From NCBI GenBank assembly GCA_029259715.1, contig JAJDEP010000014.1:124001-188000 (forward strand): 64,000 nucleotides of DNA, given 5' to 3'. Made by a program: the position numbers and the translations under genes. Of the stretch, positions 29,364 to 40,377 are shown one piece after another; the stretch's first letter is position 1; every line of letters starts with the position of its first letter. This DNA comes from Planctomycetota bacterium. GTDB lineage: Bacteria; Planctomycetota; B15-G4. The notes under the pieces are model-generated. The model ran no database searches. It was not told where the DNA came from and saw only the letters and a list, made by a program, of their open reading frames with translations.

Positions 29364-30323
29364 ATGGGACTCATCGGCAACCTCTTCGGCAACAAGCCGG
29401 CGGCCAACCGCCCGCCGCCCCGCCCGCTCCCGCGGCGGGACGACGGCGGCCCACGGCCCGAGCCGAAGGCCAAGAACAACTACATCGTCATCACCCTCGA
29501 CAGCTGTCGCTACGACTCGTTCATGGCGGCCGAGCCGAACAACATCACCAAGCTGTCGGGCGGCAAGGTCGAGAAGCGCTTCAGCTACGCCTCGTGGACG
29601 GGGCCGTCGCACTACAACCTGCTGATGGGCCTGCTGCCCCACGTGAGCCCCCAGCACGAGTTCGCCTCCGAGTACTACAAGGAGGACTTCCTCAACTACA
29701 ACACGCGCTTCGGCACCGACGGCATGGAGTTCGCCAAGCTCGTCCCGTCGTTGTGGATGCCCACCTACCTGCGCAACGAGCTGGGCTACATCACCAACGC
29801 CCGGGTCTCGCTGCCGGTGCTCAACAGCAAGACGAACATCAACAAGCACTTTGACTCGTTCAAGCTGATGGACAGCCACAATGACATGGGCGCCATGCTC
29901 GACACGCTCAAGTTCAGCGACGACCGGCCGTCCTTCTACATGCTCAACGTGGGCGAGACGCACTACCCCTTCGCCACGCCGGACGAGGACCCCAAGGACT
30001 GGCCGCGCATCAGCGGCATCCACGGCGTCTTCAAGCACCTCGACGCGAACGCCCCCGGCGGCAAGCTGATCAAGGATGTGGAGGCGCCCAAGTTCTTCGA
30101 CCAGGAGAAGCTCGACGAGCTGCGTGCCCGCCAGATCCACACGGTGAAGTACCTCGACCAGGAGGTCTTCCCCAAGCTGTACGACATGGTCCCCGACAAC
30201 ACCTTCATCACCGTCACTGCCGACCACGGCGAGCTGTTCGGTGAGAGCGGCTACTTCGGCCACGGGCCGATCATGCACGAGAAGGTCTTCGAGGTCCCAT
30301 TCCTCGAGGGCAAGCTGCGCTAG
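29364..30323 (+). CDS. Sulfatase-like alkaline-phosphatase-superfamily protein without the formylglycine cysteine
   Basis: A 319-residue protein with a Pro/Arg-rich leader (about 1-38) and no signal peptide. The alkaline-phosphatase fold begins at IVITLDSCRYDS (metal Asp46). Where sulfatases have C-x-P-S-R, this protein has T79-G-P-S-H83, so formylglycine cannot form and Thr79 would be the nucleophile. The second metal motif TADHGELFGESGYFGHG is intact. The protein is shorter than typical sulfatases (over 400). It lies between sat and cysC with gaps of 19 and 38 bases, so it belongs to the sulfate-activation cluster. A phospho- or sulfo-transfer role is possible; the substrate is unknown. Confidence 0.75.
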   Translation: MGLIGNLFGNKPAANRPPPRPLPRRDDGGPRPEPKAKNNYIVITLDSCRYDSFMAAEPNNITKLSGGKVEKRFSYASWTGPSHYNLLMGLLPHVSPQHEFASEYYKEDFLNYNTRFGTDGMEFAKLVPSLWMPTYLRNELGYITNARVSLPVLNSKTNINKHFDSFKLMDSHNDMGAMLDTLKFSDDRPSFYMLNVGETHYPFATPDEDPKDWPRISGIHGVFKHLDANAPGGKLIKDVEAPKFFDQEKLDELRARQIHTVKYLDQEVFPKLYDMVPDNTFITVTADHGELFGESGYFGHGPIMHEKVFEVPFLEGKLR

Positions 30324-30361
30324 GGCTGCCCGACGCAAATCCTCAACCGAACGGAACACAG

Positions 30362-30967
30362 ATGACGAACAAGGGATTCACACTTTGGTTCACCGGGCTC
30401 TCGGGCGCGGGCAAGACCACCCTGGCCAAGCGCGTCGAGAAGGAGATCTTGATGCGCGGCATGGGTGTCGAGCTCCTCGACGGCGACGTGATTCGCACCA
30501 ACCTCAGCAAGGGTCTCGGCTTCTCGAAGGAGGACCGGGACACCAACATCCGCCGCATCGGGTTCGTCTGCAACCTGCTCGAGCGCAACGGAGCCGTCGC
30601 CATCGCCGCCGCCATCAGCCCCTACGCCGACGTCCGACGTGAGATCCGGGCGCTGCACAAGAACTTCGTGGAGGTCTTCACCAAGTGCAGCCTCGACAAG
30701 CTCACCGAGCGCGACACCAAGGGCCTCTACAAGAAGGCCCTCGCCGGCGAGATCAAGGGCTTCACCGGCGTCAACGACCCCTATGAAGAGCCCGAGAACG
30801 CCGAGATCGTGCTCGACACCGAGGCCGAGTCCATCGAAGACTCCACCAACCGCATCCTGACCTACCTCGAAGAGCGCGGCCTCGTGCCGGCCCCCGTCGG
30901 TGGAGACGTCTCCGCCGAAGAGCGCAAGGCCATCGAAGCCAAGCTCAAGGACCTCAACTTCGTCTAA
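30362..30967 (+). CDS. cysC: Adenylyl-sulfate kinase (APS kinase)
   Basis: A 201-residue APS kinase that phosphorylates APS to PAPS. The P-loop GLSGAGKTT is at the N-terminus, followed by LLDGDVIRTNLSKGLGFS, IGFVCNLL and the KGLYKKALAGEIKGFTGVNDPYE block typical of CysC. About 20 extra residues at the end (from VGGDVS) finish with EAKLKDLNFV, unlike ordinary CysC and similar to the LxxLGY ends of the two small proteins in the cluster. Together with sat it gives a complete PAPS supply. Confidence 0.94.
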   Translation: MTNKGFTLWFTGLSGAGKTTLAKRVEKEILMRGMGVELLDGDVIRTNLSKGLGFSKEDRDTNIRRIGFVCNLLERNGAVAIAAAISPYADVRREIRALHKNFVEVFTKCSLDKLTERDTKGLYKKALAGEIKGFTGVNDPYEEPENAEIVLDTEAESIEDSTNRILTYLEERGLVPAPVGGDVSAEERKAIEAKLKDLNFV

Positions 30968-30999
30968 GGCTCGATTCCTCCCGCGTTTCGAGTGAACAT

Positions 31000-31023
31000 G
31001 GGCGGCCCCGCAAGGGGCCGCCC
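31000..31023 (+). terminator. Strong GNRA-capped hairpin between cysC and the first large phosphodiesterase-like gene
   Basis: GGGCGGCCCC and GGGGCCGCCC form a perfect ten-base-pair stem closed by a GCAA tetraloop. No T-run follows, so it is not a textbook intrinsic terminator. It ends 15 bases before the ATG at 31039 and there is no Shine-Dalgarno between. It could act as a partial terminator, an mRNA-stabilising 3' end for sat-cysC, or a translation control element. Confidence 0.6.
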
Positions 31024-31038
31024 CTCGCACTTGCCAGC

Positions 31039-33329
<2,291 letters not shown>

Positions 33330-33333
<4 letters not shown>

Positions 33334-35447
33334 CCCGTCGCACGCCCCCCCGTCGCGACGCGCTCCGCACGGCCCTCCGCGCGGCCGTCCGCACGACCCT
33401 CCGCGCAGCCGTCGTCCTCGCCGCCGCCGTCACGCTCCTGGGCGCCGGCAACGAGAGCGCCTCCGATGCGGCCGCCGCGCCCGGCGTGTTCGTGCTCGGT
33501 ATCGACGGCATGGACCCGGTCATCCTGCAGCGCAAGATGGACGAGGGCTCGATGCCCCACTTCAAGAAGCTCGCCGCCCAGGGCACCTTCCAGAACCTGG
33601 GCACCTCGAACCCGCCCCAGAGCCCGGTGGCCTGGAGCAACTTCGTCACCGGCATGAACCCCGGCGGCCACGGCATCTTCGACTTCCTGCACCGCGACCC
33701 CGCGACGGGCATGCCCATCGACTCGGCCATGCCCAAGGAGGTCGACTGCGAGGCGTACATCGAGCTGTTCGGCTGGGTCCTGCCCACCGGCGACCCCGCC
33801 GAGAACAACCGCGTCGGGACGCCCTTCTGGGACGTACTCCACGAGGCCGGCGTGACCACCGAGGTCTACCGCATGCCGGGCAACTACCCGCCCACTCCGT
33901 CCGAGGCGCTCACGCTGAGCGGCATGGGCACGGTCGACATGCGCGGCACCGCCGGCACCTACACGTGGTTCACCGACGAGATCATGTTCGACTCCAGCGG
34001 CCTGAAGGCCGACTACCAGCCCATCACCGTCGACGACCTCGACGGCGATGGCGTGGGCGACACCGTCTACACCGCGCTCAAGGGCGCGCCGGACGTGTTC
34101 CACCTCCGGCCCTGCGACTTCCCCAGCGGTGACGACTTCCTGAGCGCCAACATCCTGGTGCACATCGACCCCGAACAGGACGTGGTCTGGATCAAGGCCG
34201 GCGGCGACCTCGAGAACGGCGACATCGCCATGCCCCAGTCCGAGGCCATCCTGCGGGTGGGCGAGTGGAGCGACTGGCTCGAGATGGACTTCGAGGCCCT
34301 GCCCATGGGCATGATGAACCTCACCGGCATGGCGCGCTTCTACGTGAAGTCCGTGCGGCCCGACTTCGTCATGTACGCCTCGCCGGTCAACGTCGCCCCC
34401 GCAGTGCCCGCCCAGCCGGTCACCACGCCGGACGACGCCGCCGAGCGGCTCCACGAGCACCTGGGCAACTTCTTCACCCAGGGCATGCCCGAGGAGACCA
34501 ACGCGCTCAGCGACGGCCTCTTCGACGAGGACGACTACATCTCGCAGGTGGCCGTCGTGCACGCGGACGGCGACGCCATGCTCGACCTGGCCGTCGATCG
34601 CTTCGACCGCGGGGACATGACCTTCATGTACCTCTCGGACATCGACCTGCAGTGCCACATGCTGTGGCGCCACCACGATCCGAAGTATCCGCAGGCCCCG
34701 CGTCACCCGGGCTACGATCCAATGGCGCCGCCCCGCTGGGGCCAGGCCATCGACGGTTACTACGAGCGGGTGGACGCGACCCTCGGCCGGGTGCGCGAAC
34801 GGCTGCCCGAGGACGCCCTGTTCGTGGTCATGAGCGATCACGGCTTCCAGCCCCAGACCCGCAAGGTGCACCTCAACGCGTGGCTGCGGGATGAGGGCTA
34901 CCTCGTGCTGAAGGACGACCTGCACGTGGGCGCGAAGGCCCACCATGACGTCGACTGGAGCAAGACCCGCGCCTACGGCGTCGGCTTCAACGGCCTGTAT
35001 CTCAACCTGTCCGGTCGCGAGACCAACGGCATCGTGTCGGCCGCCGACGCAGCGGCCCTCGTCGACGAGCTCGTCACCAAGCTCGAGGCGCTGCAGGACC
35101 CGAAGAACGGTCGCTCGATGGTCAAGCGGGCCGCCCGGTCCGCCGACATCTACAGCGGCTCGCAGGTGGACGCGGCTCCCGACATCATCGTCGGCTTCGA
35201 CAAGGACTACGGCTGCTCGGACGACTCGACCCTGGGCGCGACCCCCGCCGAGATCGTCGAGGACAACACCCGCGGCTTCACCGGCAGCCACCTGATGGCG
35301 CCCGAAGTCGTGCCCGGCGTGCTGCTGGTCAACCGTAAGCTCGGCCGCGACGGCCACGACCTCACGGACGTGACCGCCACCATCCTGCACCACTTCGGAC
35401 TGCCCACCGCCGACGGCATGGTGGGCGCGTCGTTCATCGACAACTGA
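33330..35447 (+). CDS. Type I phosphodiesterase/nucleotide pyrophosphatase-like protein 2, exported
   Basis: A 705-residue paralogue of the preceding protein. An arginine-rich signal peptide (about 1-40) contains an internal duplication. The catalytic domain has FVLGIDGMDP, the nucleophile region SPVAWSNFVTGMNPGGHGIFDF-type segment, DIDLQCHMLWRHHDP and MSDHGFQPQTRKVHLNAWL. An insert near residues 230-245 carries a calcium-loop-like DDLDGDGVGD. Metal ligands appear complete, so it is probably an active hydrolase or transferase outside the cytoplasm. The start overlaps the stop of the upstream gene by four bases. Confidence 0.85.
33366..33413 (+). repeat. 24-base tandem duplication inside the signal-peptide region
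   Basis: CGCACG[GA]CCCTCCGCGC[GA]GCCGTC occurs twice head to tail (33366-33389 and 33390-33413), with two mismatches. It keeps the frame and duplicates eight residues in the arginine-rich part of the signal peptide (R-T-[AT]-L-R-A-A-V). It looks like a recent slippage duplication that lengthens the n-region. Confidence 0.8.
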
Positions 35448-35503
35448 CCGCAGCCAAGATTGATCCCCGTTCGCCCCCCGACCCCACCCACCGGAGACTG
35501 ACG

Positions 35504-35695
35504 ATGTTCGGCAGCAAGGTGAAGATCGACAAGGACCTGCTCTCGCGCCTCAAGCGCGTCTCGGACACGGCCGGCTACGCCACCGTCGAAGAGTTCATCA
35601 CGCACATCCTCGAGAAGGAGCTGCAGAACTTCGAGGGCGACGAGTCCGACGAAGACATCAAGGAGAAGCTGAAGGGCCTCGGCTACATCAGCTGA
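35504..35695 (+). CDS. Small ribbon-helix-helix-like protein B
   Basis: A 63-residue paralogue of protein A (27870-28103). The N-terminal KVKIDKDLLSRLKRVSDTAG and following helix (VEEFITHILEKELQ) fit the same ribbon-helix-helix outline. The tail IKEKLKGLGYIS matches protein A's ending. GGAGA lies about eight bases before the ATG. It sits between the two phosphodiesterase-like genes and the membrane protein gene. Role unknown: a regulator, or a small adaptor whose tail docks on a partner. Confidence 0.72.
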   Translation: MFGSKVKIDKDLLSRLKRVSDTAGYATVEEFITHILEKELQNFEGDESDEDIKEKLKGLGYIS

Positions 35696-35723
35696 CCCGG
35701 ACGCACGCCTCGGACACCCCACC

Positions 35724-36593
35724 ATGATCCCGCTGCTGACCCTCTTCGCCGCCGTGAACGACTTCTTCTCGGCCGTGTTCGGTGTGCTGCTCGCGCCGTT
35801 CGGCGAGGAGCTGGACTGGTCGGCGTGGGTCGACGTGACCCTGTGGTCCGTCGCCGGCGGCATCGTGGCGCTGATCGTCTACAAGTACGTCAGCAACCAG
35901 AAGGGCATCGAGAAGACCAAGAACCAGATCAAGGTCCACCTGCTCGAGATCCGTCTGTTCAAGGAGGACATCCTCTCGGTGTTCGCGGCCACCGGGAAGA
36001 TCCTGGTCAAGAACGCGCTCTACATCGGGCACAACCTGCTGCCCGTCGCCGTGATGTTGGGCCCCATGCTGGCGATCATGATCCAGCTCGTGGCGCTGTA
36101 TGCGTGGGAGCCCTCGGAGACCGGCAGCGAGCAGCTGCTGAAGGTGGCGCTCGACGCCGAGCACCCGGCGGTGGCCTCCGGCGAGATCCGGCCCACCGAC
36201 GTGGAGCTGCTGCTGCCCGACGGCGTGCGCCAACTCTCACCGCCGGTGCGCACCGCCCACGGCCAGATCGTCTGGAAGCTCCAGGCCGACACCGCGGGCG
36301 AGCACGTGCTGCGTCTCGTCGCCGGTGGCATCACCGTGGAGAAGCGCTGGGCCGTGGGCCCCGACGCCCCGACCCGCGTGCCGGTGATGCGCACCAAGAC
36401 CTGGGAGTCGCTGCTCTACCCGGGCGAGGACCCCATGCCCGCCGACGCGCCGCTGCTGTCGGCGAGCGTGGCCTACTCCAGCCGCGACCTCGGGTGGATG
36501 CCCGGCGGCGAGCTGGGCATCTTGATGATGTTCTTCGCCCTCTCCCTGGGCGCGGGCATCGCGCTCAAGGGCGTCTTCAAGGTCACCCTCTAG
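35724..36593 (+). CDS. Membrane protein with a possible Oxa1/EMC3-like layout, end of sulfate-activation cluster
   Basis: A 289-residue protein. Hydrophobic segments lie at about 1-25, 38-55, 100-130 and 258-282. Between the second and third is a basic amphipathic stretch (NQKGIEKTKNQIKVHLLEI) that could be a cytoplasmic helical hairpin, as in Oxa1-superfamily insertases such as EMC3, TMCO1 and DUF106. The part between the last two segments (about 135-250) is a soluble beta-rich domain, presumably periplasmic. The Oxa1 comparison rests on topology only. Its position suggests it helps insert, anchor or feed the extracytoplasmic enzymes upstream. It converges on the greA gene with 22 bases between. 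Confidence 0.6.
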   Translation: MIPLLTLFAAVNDFFSAVFGVLLAPFGEELDWSAWVDVTLWSVAGGIVALIVYKYVSNQKGIEKTKNQIKVHLLEIRLFKEDILSVFAATGKILVKNALYIGHNLLPVAVMLGPMLAIMIQLVALYAWEPSETGSEQLLKVALDAEHPAVASGEIRPTDVELLLPDGVRQLSPPVRTAHGQIVWKLQADTAGEHVLRLVAGGITVEKRWAVGPDAPTRVPVMRTKTWESLLYPGEDPMPADAPLLSASVAYSSRDLGWMPGGELGILMMFFALSLGAGIALKGVFKVTL

Positions 36594-36615
36594 TCCGCGC
36601 TCGTCCGCGACGTCC

Positions 36616-38844
36616 TCAGTCGTCGGCGGACGGATCCGCGGTGGACTCGACCACCGCCTCGATCTTGAGGATCTCGACGTCCACGTCGCCCGAGGGCAGC
36701 TTGAGCGTGGCCGTCTCGCCGACCTGGGCACCGAGCATGCCGGCCGCCACCGGGGCGAGGTAGCTGATCACCCCGTCGACGAGGTCCCACGGGCCGAGGA
36801 TGGTGATGGTCTTGCTCTTGCCACCCTCCTTGTAGGTGACCCGCGAACCGGGCACCACGATGCCCTCGGGCAGCTCCTGGTCCTCGATGGCCTGGGCCAC
36901 CTTCAACTCGGCCTCCATGGCCGCCGCCTTCTCGGTCAGCTGACGCTGCTGCTCGATGGCGCTGGTCCACTCGAAGTTCTCGCTGAGGTCGCCGTAGGAC
37001 GCGGCCTTGCCGATGGTCTCGCTGTTCTCGGGGATCTTCTCGTCGATGAGGACGCGGTACTCCTTGTTGCGCCGGGCGAGACCCGCATGGGTGCAGTAGA
37101 TGCCGCCGGTCTCCCAGAACGGGATCTCGTCGCGCGGGACCAGGCCCGGGAAGCGGTTCTCAACCAGACGGTGGACCTCGGTGTCGATCTCGTCGGGCAT
37201 GCCGCTGCAGCGCGCCAGCAGGCTGACGGCCGCCTCGAGGCTGGGTCGGGGTGCCTGGTCGACGAAGGCCGCCAGCAGCCCGCCCTTGCGACGCAGCAGC
37301 ACGTCGCCCAGTTCACGCATGACCTCCTTGGCGGGCTTGTCCCCGCGGGAGGCCTTGGGCGCCTGGGTCTCGGCGAGGTGCAGCAGCCCCATGACCACTT
37401 CGATGTGGGCCGGCGCTTCCTCGATGCCCTCGAACAGGCCGTCGCCGAATTCCCGCGCCAGGCGCAGCACCGCGATGGGCTGCTTGCTCGGGCTGATCAG
37501 GAAGATGTGGAAGCGGTTGGCCAGGGCCGGTCCGCGACCGGACTCGACCAGACGCCCGGCCACCGCCGTGAGCAGCGGCGCCGGCATACGGCCCAGATCG
37601 TCGAGCACGTCGTCCGACCACAATTCGGGGCGGGCCTTGATGAAGGCGTCGAGCGACTCGCGTCGGGCCCCCGCGCCGGAGAGGTGCTCGACCACGTCGA
37701 AGAAGCGCCGCTTCTCGGTGACCAGGCCGTCCAGGAGCTTGCACAGGTCTTCGACGGGGCGCGCCTCGTGGCGCACCAGCAGCATGAGCGCCTCGAGGCG
37801 GGCGCTGATCTCCTTGCCGCTCACGACCAGGCCCATCTCACCCGCCTCGTCGAGCGCGGTGCCGAGGTGACCGAGCAGAGCCGCCATCATCTCCGGCGAC
37901 GGGTCGAGGGTCAGCGGGCCGCGGACCACGTCGAGCACGCCCTTCAGGTCGTTCGTCCGCGCCACCGCCTCGCCCAGCTCCTGCACCGCCGAGAGCGGCA
38001 CCTTGCGCAGCTCGAACACGGGCCTCGAGGGGTTGTCGACGCGCAGGTAGGGATCGTGCACGGCGGCGGTCTTGGCCTTCTTCCACCAGCTGGCCCACGA
38101 GCGCTTCTCGATCACGGGGCCTTCGAGCCAGTTCTTGACGTCCTTGCTGGCCGCCTTGCCGCGCGACACCTCGACCACGGCGCGCACGAGCAGCGCGGGG
38201 GCCGACTCGGCCTGCTCCTTGAGGCCGTCGATGTCGGTGAGCAGGCGCGCGCGCAGGTCCTCGGGATCGAGGGAGGTCAGCACGTCCAGGCCCGTGGTGA
38301 AGGGCATGTCGCGCTCCATGCCGTCTTCGCGGAAGCGCACCACCATGCTCTGGTCGCTCATGCGGATGCGCAGCACCAGGCCCTCGCCCCAACCGCTGCG
38401 GTGATAGACCACCCGCCCGGGCAACAGCCCCGCCAGCCGGTCGAAGCGGTCGATGATGTCCTCGACGTCGTCGTCGCCGCCCAGGCCCGAGAGCTCGGCG
38501 AACAGGTCGAGCCACTCCTCGCCCTTGTGGGCGGCGCGCACGGCCTGCTCGTAGGCCTCGCCCAACTCCGCGTTGCGCGAGCCCAGGGGCACCAGCGCGC
38601 GGATCACGTCGATGGCGTCGCCGTGTGCCTTCGCGGCCTGGTAGGCCTCGAGGGCGGTGTTGAGCAACGGCGCCGCGCGGCCGCGATGCTCGCGGGCCAG
38701 TGCGTTCACGACGGAGATCAGCTTGCGAGCGGAGGGCTGGGACTCGATCGCGTCGTTCCAGCCGGCTTCCAGTTCGTCGATGCGTCCGCCGGCGGCGAGC
38801 GTGATGAGTGAGTCGAGGTCGATGGCCACGGAAGATTCAGACAT
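36616..38844 (-). CDS. greA: Giant GreA/GreB-family transcript cleavage factor with long N-terminal extension
   Basis: A 742-residue protein. The last 150 residues are a complete Gre module: an N-terminal coiled coil with the acidic tip (ASYGDLSENFEW, matching GDLSENAEY of GreA) and the C-terminal FKBP-like domain (LPEGIVVPGSRVTY, YLAPVAAGMLGAQVGETA). Before it are about 590 residues of mostly helical HEAT/TPR-like sequence, with a small beta segment (VVYHRSGWGEGLVLRIR, about 145-165) resembling CarD/Tudor-like RNA-polymerase-binding modules. Ordinary GreA has about 158 residues; long forms are known in Chlamydiae and Spirochaetes. It follows the acyl-CoA operon after 36 bases. No Shine-Dalgarno is visible. 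Confidence 0.88.
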   Translation of the reverse strand: MSESSVAIDLDSLITLAAGGRIDELEAGWNDAIESQPSARKLISVVNALAREHRGRAAPLLNTALEAYQAAKAHGDAIDVIRALVPLGSRNAELGEAYEQAVRAAHKGEEWLDLFAELSGLGGDDDVEDIIDRFDRLAGLLPGRVVYHRSGWGEGLVLRIRMSDQSMVVRFREDGMERDMPFTTGLDVLTSLDPEDLRARLLTDIDGLKEQAESAPALLVRAVVEVSRGKAASKDVKNWLEGPVIEKRSWASWWKKAKTAAVHDPYLRVDNPSRPVFELRKVPLSAVQELGEAVARTNDLKGVLDVVRGPLTLDPSPEMMAALLGHLGTALDEAGEMGLVVSGKEISARLEALMLLVRHEARPVEDLCKLLDGLVTEKRRFFDVVEHLSGAGARRESLDAFIKARPELWSDDVLDDLGRMPAPLLTAVAGRLVESGRGPALANRFHIFLISPSKQPIAVLRLAREFGDGLFEGIEEAPAHIEVVMGLLHLAETQAPKASRGDKPAKEVMRELGDVLLRRKGGLLAAFVDQAPRPSLEAAVSLLARCSGMPDEIDTEVHRLVENRFPGLVPRDEIPFWETGGIYCTHAGLARRNKEYRVLIDEKIPENSETIGKAASYGDLSENFEWTSAIEQQRQLTEKAAAMEAELKVAQAIEDQELPEGIVVPGSRVTYKEGGKSKTITILGPWDLVDGVISYLAPVAAGMLGAQVGETATLKLPSGDVDVEILKIEAVVESTADPSADD

Positions 38845-38880
38845 GGGGATTTCGGAGGGGAGGAATGAGACTTCGGTGCT

Positions 38881-40044
38881 TCAGTCGGAATCGTTCAGGA
38901 TGTCACGGCTGATGACGATGCGCTGCACTTCGCTGGTGCCTTCGCCGATGGTGCACAGCTTGGCGTCTCGGTACATGCGCTCGACGTGGTATTCGGTGGT
39001 GAAGCCGTAGCCGCCATGGATCTGGATCGCGTCGCTGGTGACGTCCATGGCCATCTCGGATGCAAACAGCTTGGCGATCGCGGCCTCCCGTGAATAGGGC
39101 TTGCCTGCATCACGGCGCTCCGCGGCGTTGCGCACCAGCAGGCGAGCCGCCTCGATACCCACGGCCATGTCGGCCAACTTGAAGGCAATGGCCTGCTTGG
39201 CGGCGATCGGCTTGCCGAAGGCCTGCCGCTCCTGGGCGTAAGCCACGCTCAGATCGTAGGCCCCCACGGCCAGGCCCGTGGCCAGGGCGGCGATGCCGAC
39301 CCGCCCGCCATCCAGGGTGACCATGAAGTTGGTGAAGCCCTGGCCCACCTCGCCGAGCACCTGGCTCGACGGGACCCGGCATTCCTGGAAGTGCAGCTCG
39401 CCCCAGTCGCTGCCGCGCATGCCCAGCTTCTCGTCGCCCTTGTTGATCGAGAAGCCCGCGGTGCCCCGCTCGAGGATGAAGGAGGTGATGCCGCCCTTGG
39501 CCGGCAGCGAGGCGTCGGTCACCGCGGTGGCGATGAAGGTGTCGGCGTAGTTGGCGTTGGTGATGAAGATCTTGGCGCCATTGAGGATCCAGTCGTCGCC
39601 GTCGCGCACGGCGGTGGTCTGGGTCCCGCCGGCATCGCTGCCCGCGTTGGGTTCGGTCAGTCCGAAGGCGCCCAGCTTGCGACCGCTGGCCAGGTCGGGC
39701 ACGTACTTCCGGCGCTGCTCGTCGTTGCCGAACATGAAGATCGGCGCGGTCACCAGGCTGGTGTGGGCGGCCACGCCGAGGGCCGTGCTGCCGCAGCACC
39801 GCGCCAGCTCTTCGATGACCATGATGGTGGTCACGGTGTCGCAACCGGCGCCCTCGAATTCCTCGGGGATCGGCAGCCCGAGCAGTCCCAGCTCCGCCAG
39901 CTTCTGGAAGGTCTCACGCGGGAAGCGCGCCTCGCGGTCGATGGCGACCGCCTGGGGCAGCAACTCCTTCTGCGCAAACTCGCGCACCATGGAGACGAGC
40001 ATCGCCTGCTCATCGGTGAGCGTGAGGTCGGCCAGGGTCGTCAT
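38881..40044 (-). CDS. Acyl-CoA dehydrogenase 1
   Basis: A 387-residue FAD-dependent acyl-CoA dehydrogenase. Typical blocks are GLTEPNAGSDAGG, ITNANYAD, the QAFGKPIAAKQ region, QIHGGYGFTTEYHVER and the C-terminal GEGTSEVQR with the catalytic glutamate. It matches short-chain and branched short-chain acyl-CoA dehydrogenases best; chain specificity cannot be set from sequence. The start shares one base with the stop of the HTH gene upstream (TGATG). In this operon isobutyryl-, 2-methylbutyryl- or butyryl-CoA are the natural candidates. Confidence 0.92.
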   Translation of the reverse strand: MTTLADLTLTDEQAMLVSMVREFAQKELLPQAVAIDREARFPRETFQKLAELGLLGLPIPEEFEGAGCDTVTTIMVIEELARCCGSTALGVAAHTSLVTAPIFMFGNDEQRRKYVPDLASGRKLGAFGLTEPNAGSDAGGTQTTAVRDGDDWILNGAKIFITNANYADTFIATAVTDASLPAKGGITSFILERGTAGFSINKGDEKLGMRGSDWGELHFQECRVPSSQVLGEVGQGFTNFMVTLDGGRVGIAALATGLAVGAYDLSVAYAQERQAFGKPIAAKQAIAFKLADMAVGIEAARLLVRNAAERRDAGKPYSREAAIAKLFASEMAMDVTSDAIQIHGGYGFTTEYHVERMYRDAKLCTIGEGTSEVQRIVISRDILNDSD

Positions 40045-40376
40045 CAGAGGTCGTCCACCGAGAAGCCATCGGCCGGGCGCGTCACGCGGGCGCCGCGGAG
40101 ACCGCGGGTGCGACGGCCCGAGCCGGAATGTGACGCACCACCGCGGTCGTCACCCGAGTCGAGGAAGGAGCTGGAGTGCGACGCGCCCACCCAATTGATC
40201 AGGGCGCGGCGGGAGAACTTCCACTCGCGGCCGACCTTGCGGCCGGGCACGTCCTCCTCGCGCAGGACCTTCGCGAAGGTCTTCACGCTCACGCCGAGCA
40301 GGGTCGCCGCCTCCTCGATGTTGAGGATCTCCTGCTCAGGGGGCAGCGTCAGCGGGGATTTGCGCCGGGCGGCCAC
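40044..40376 (-). CDS. Excisionase/MerR-type helix-turn-helix protein inside the mutase operon
   Basis: A 110-residue protein. The first two-thirds holds a winged helix-turn-helix of the excisionase/MerR type (LNIEEAATLLGVSVKTFAK, then GREWKFSRRALINWV). The rest is Ser/Gly/Arg-rich and probably disordered. The start is a GTG one base after the B12-subunit stop, and the stop overlaps the dehydrogenase start by one base, so it is firmly embedded in the operon. It may regulate the operon itself, or serve another DNA target. Confidence 0.75.
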   Translation of the reverse strand: MAARRKSPLTLPPEQEILNIEEAATLLGVSVKTFAKVLREEDVPGRKVGREWKFSRRALINWVGASHSSSFLDSGDDRGGASHSGSGRRTRGLRGARVTRPADGFSVDDL

Positions 40377-40377
40377 G

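Noticed and set aside
30324-30361. GACGCAAA resembling the GEMM core between the sulfatase-like gene and cysC
   Set aside because: Only eight bases match; no GNRA hairpin, receptor or closing helix is nearby and the gap is just 38 bases.
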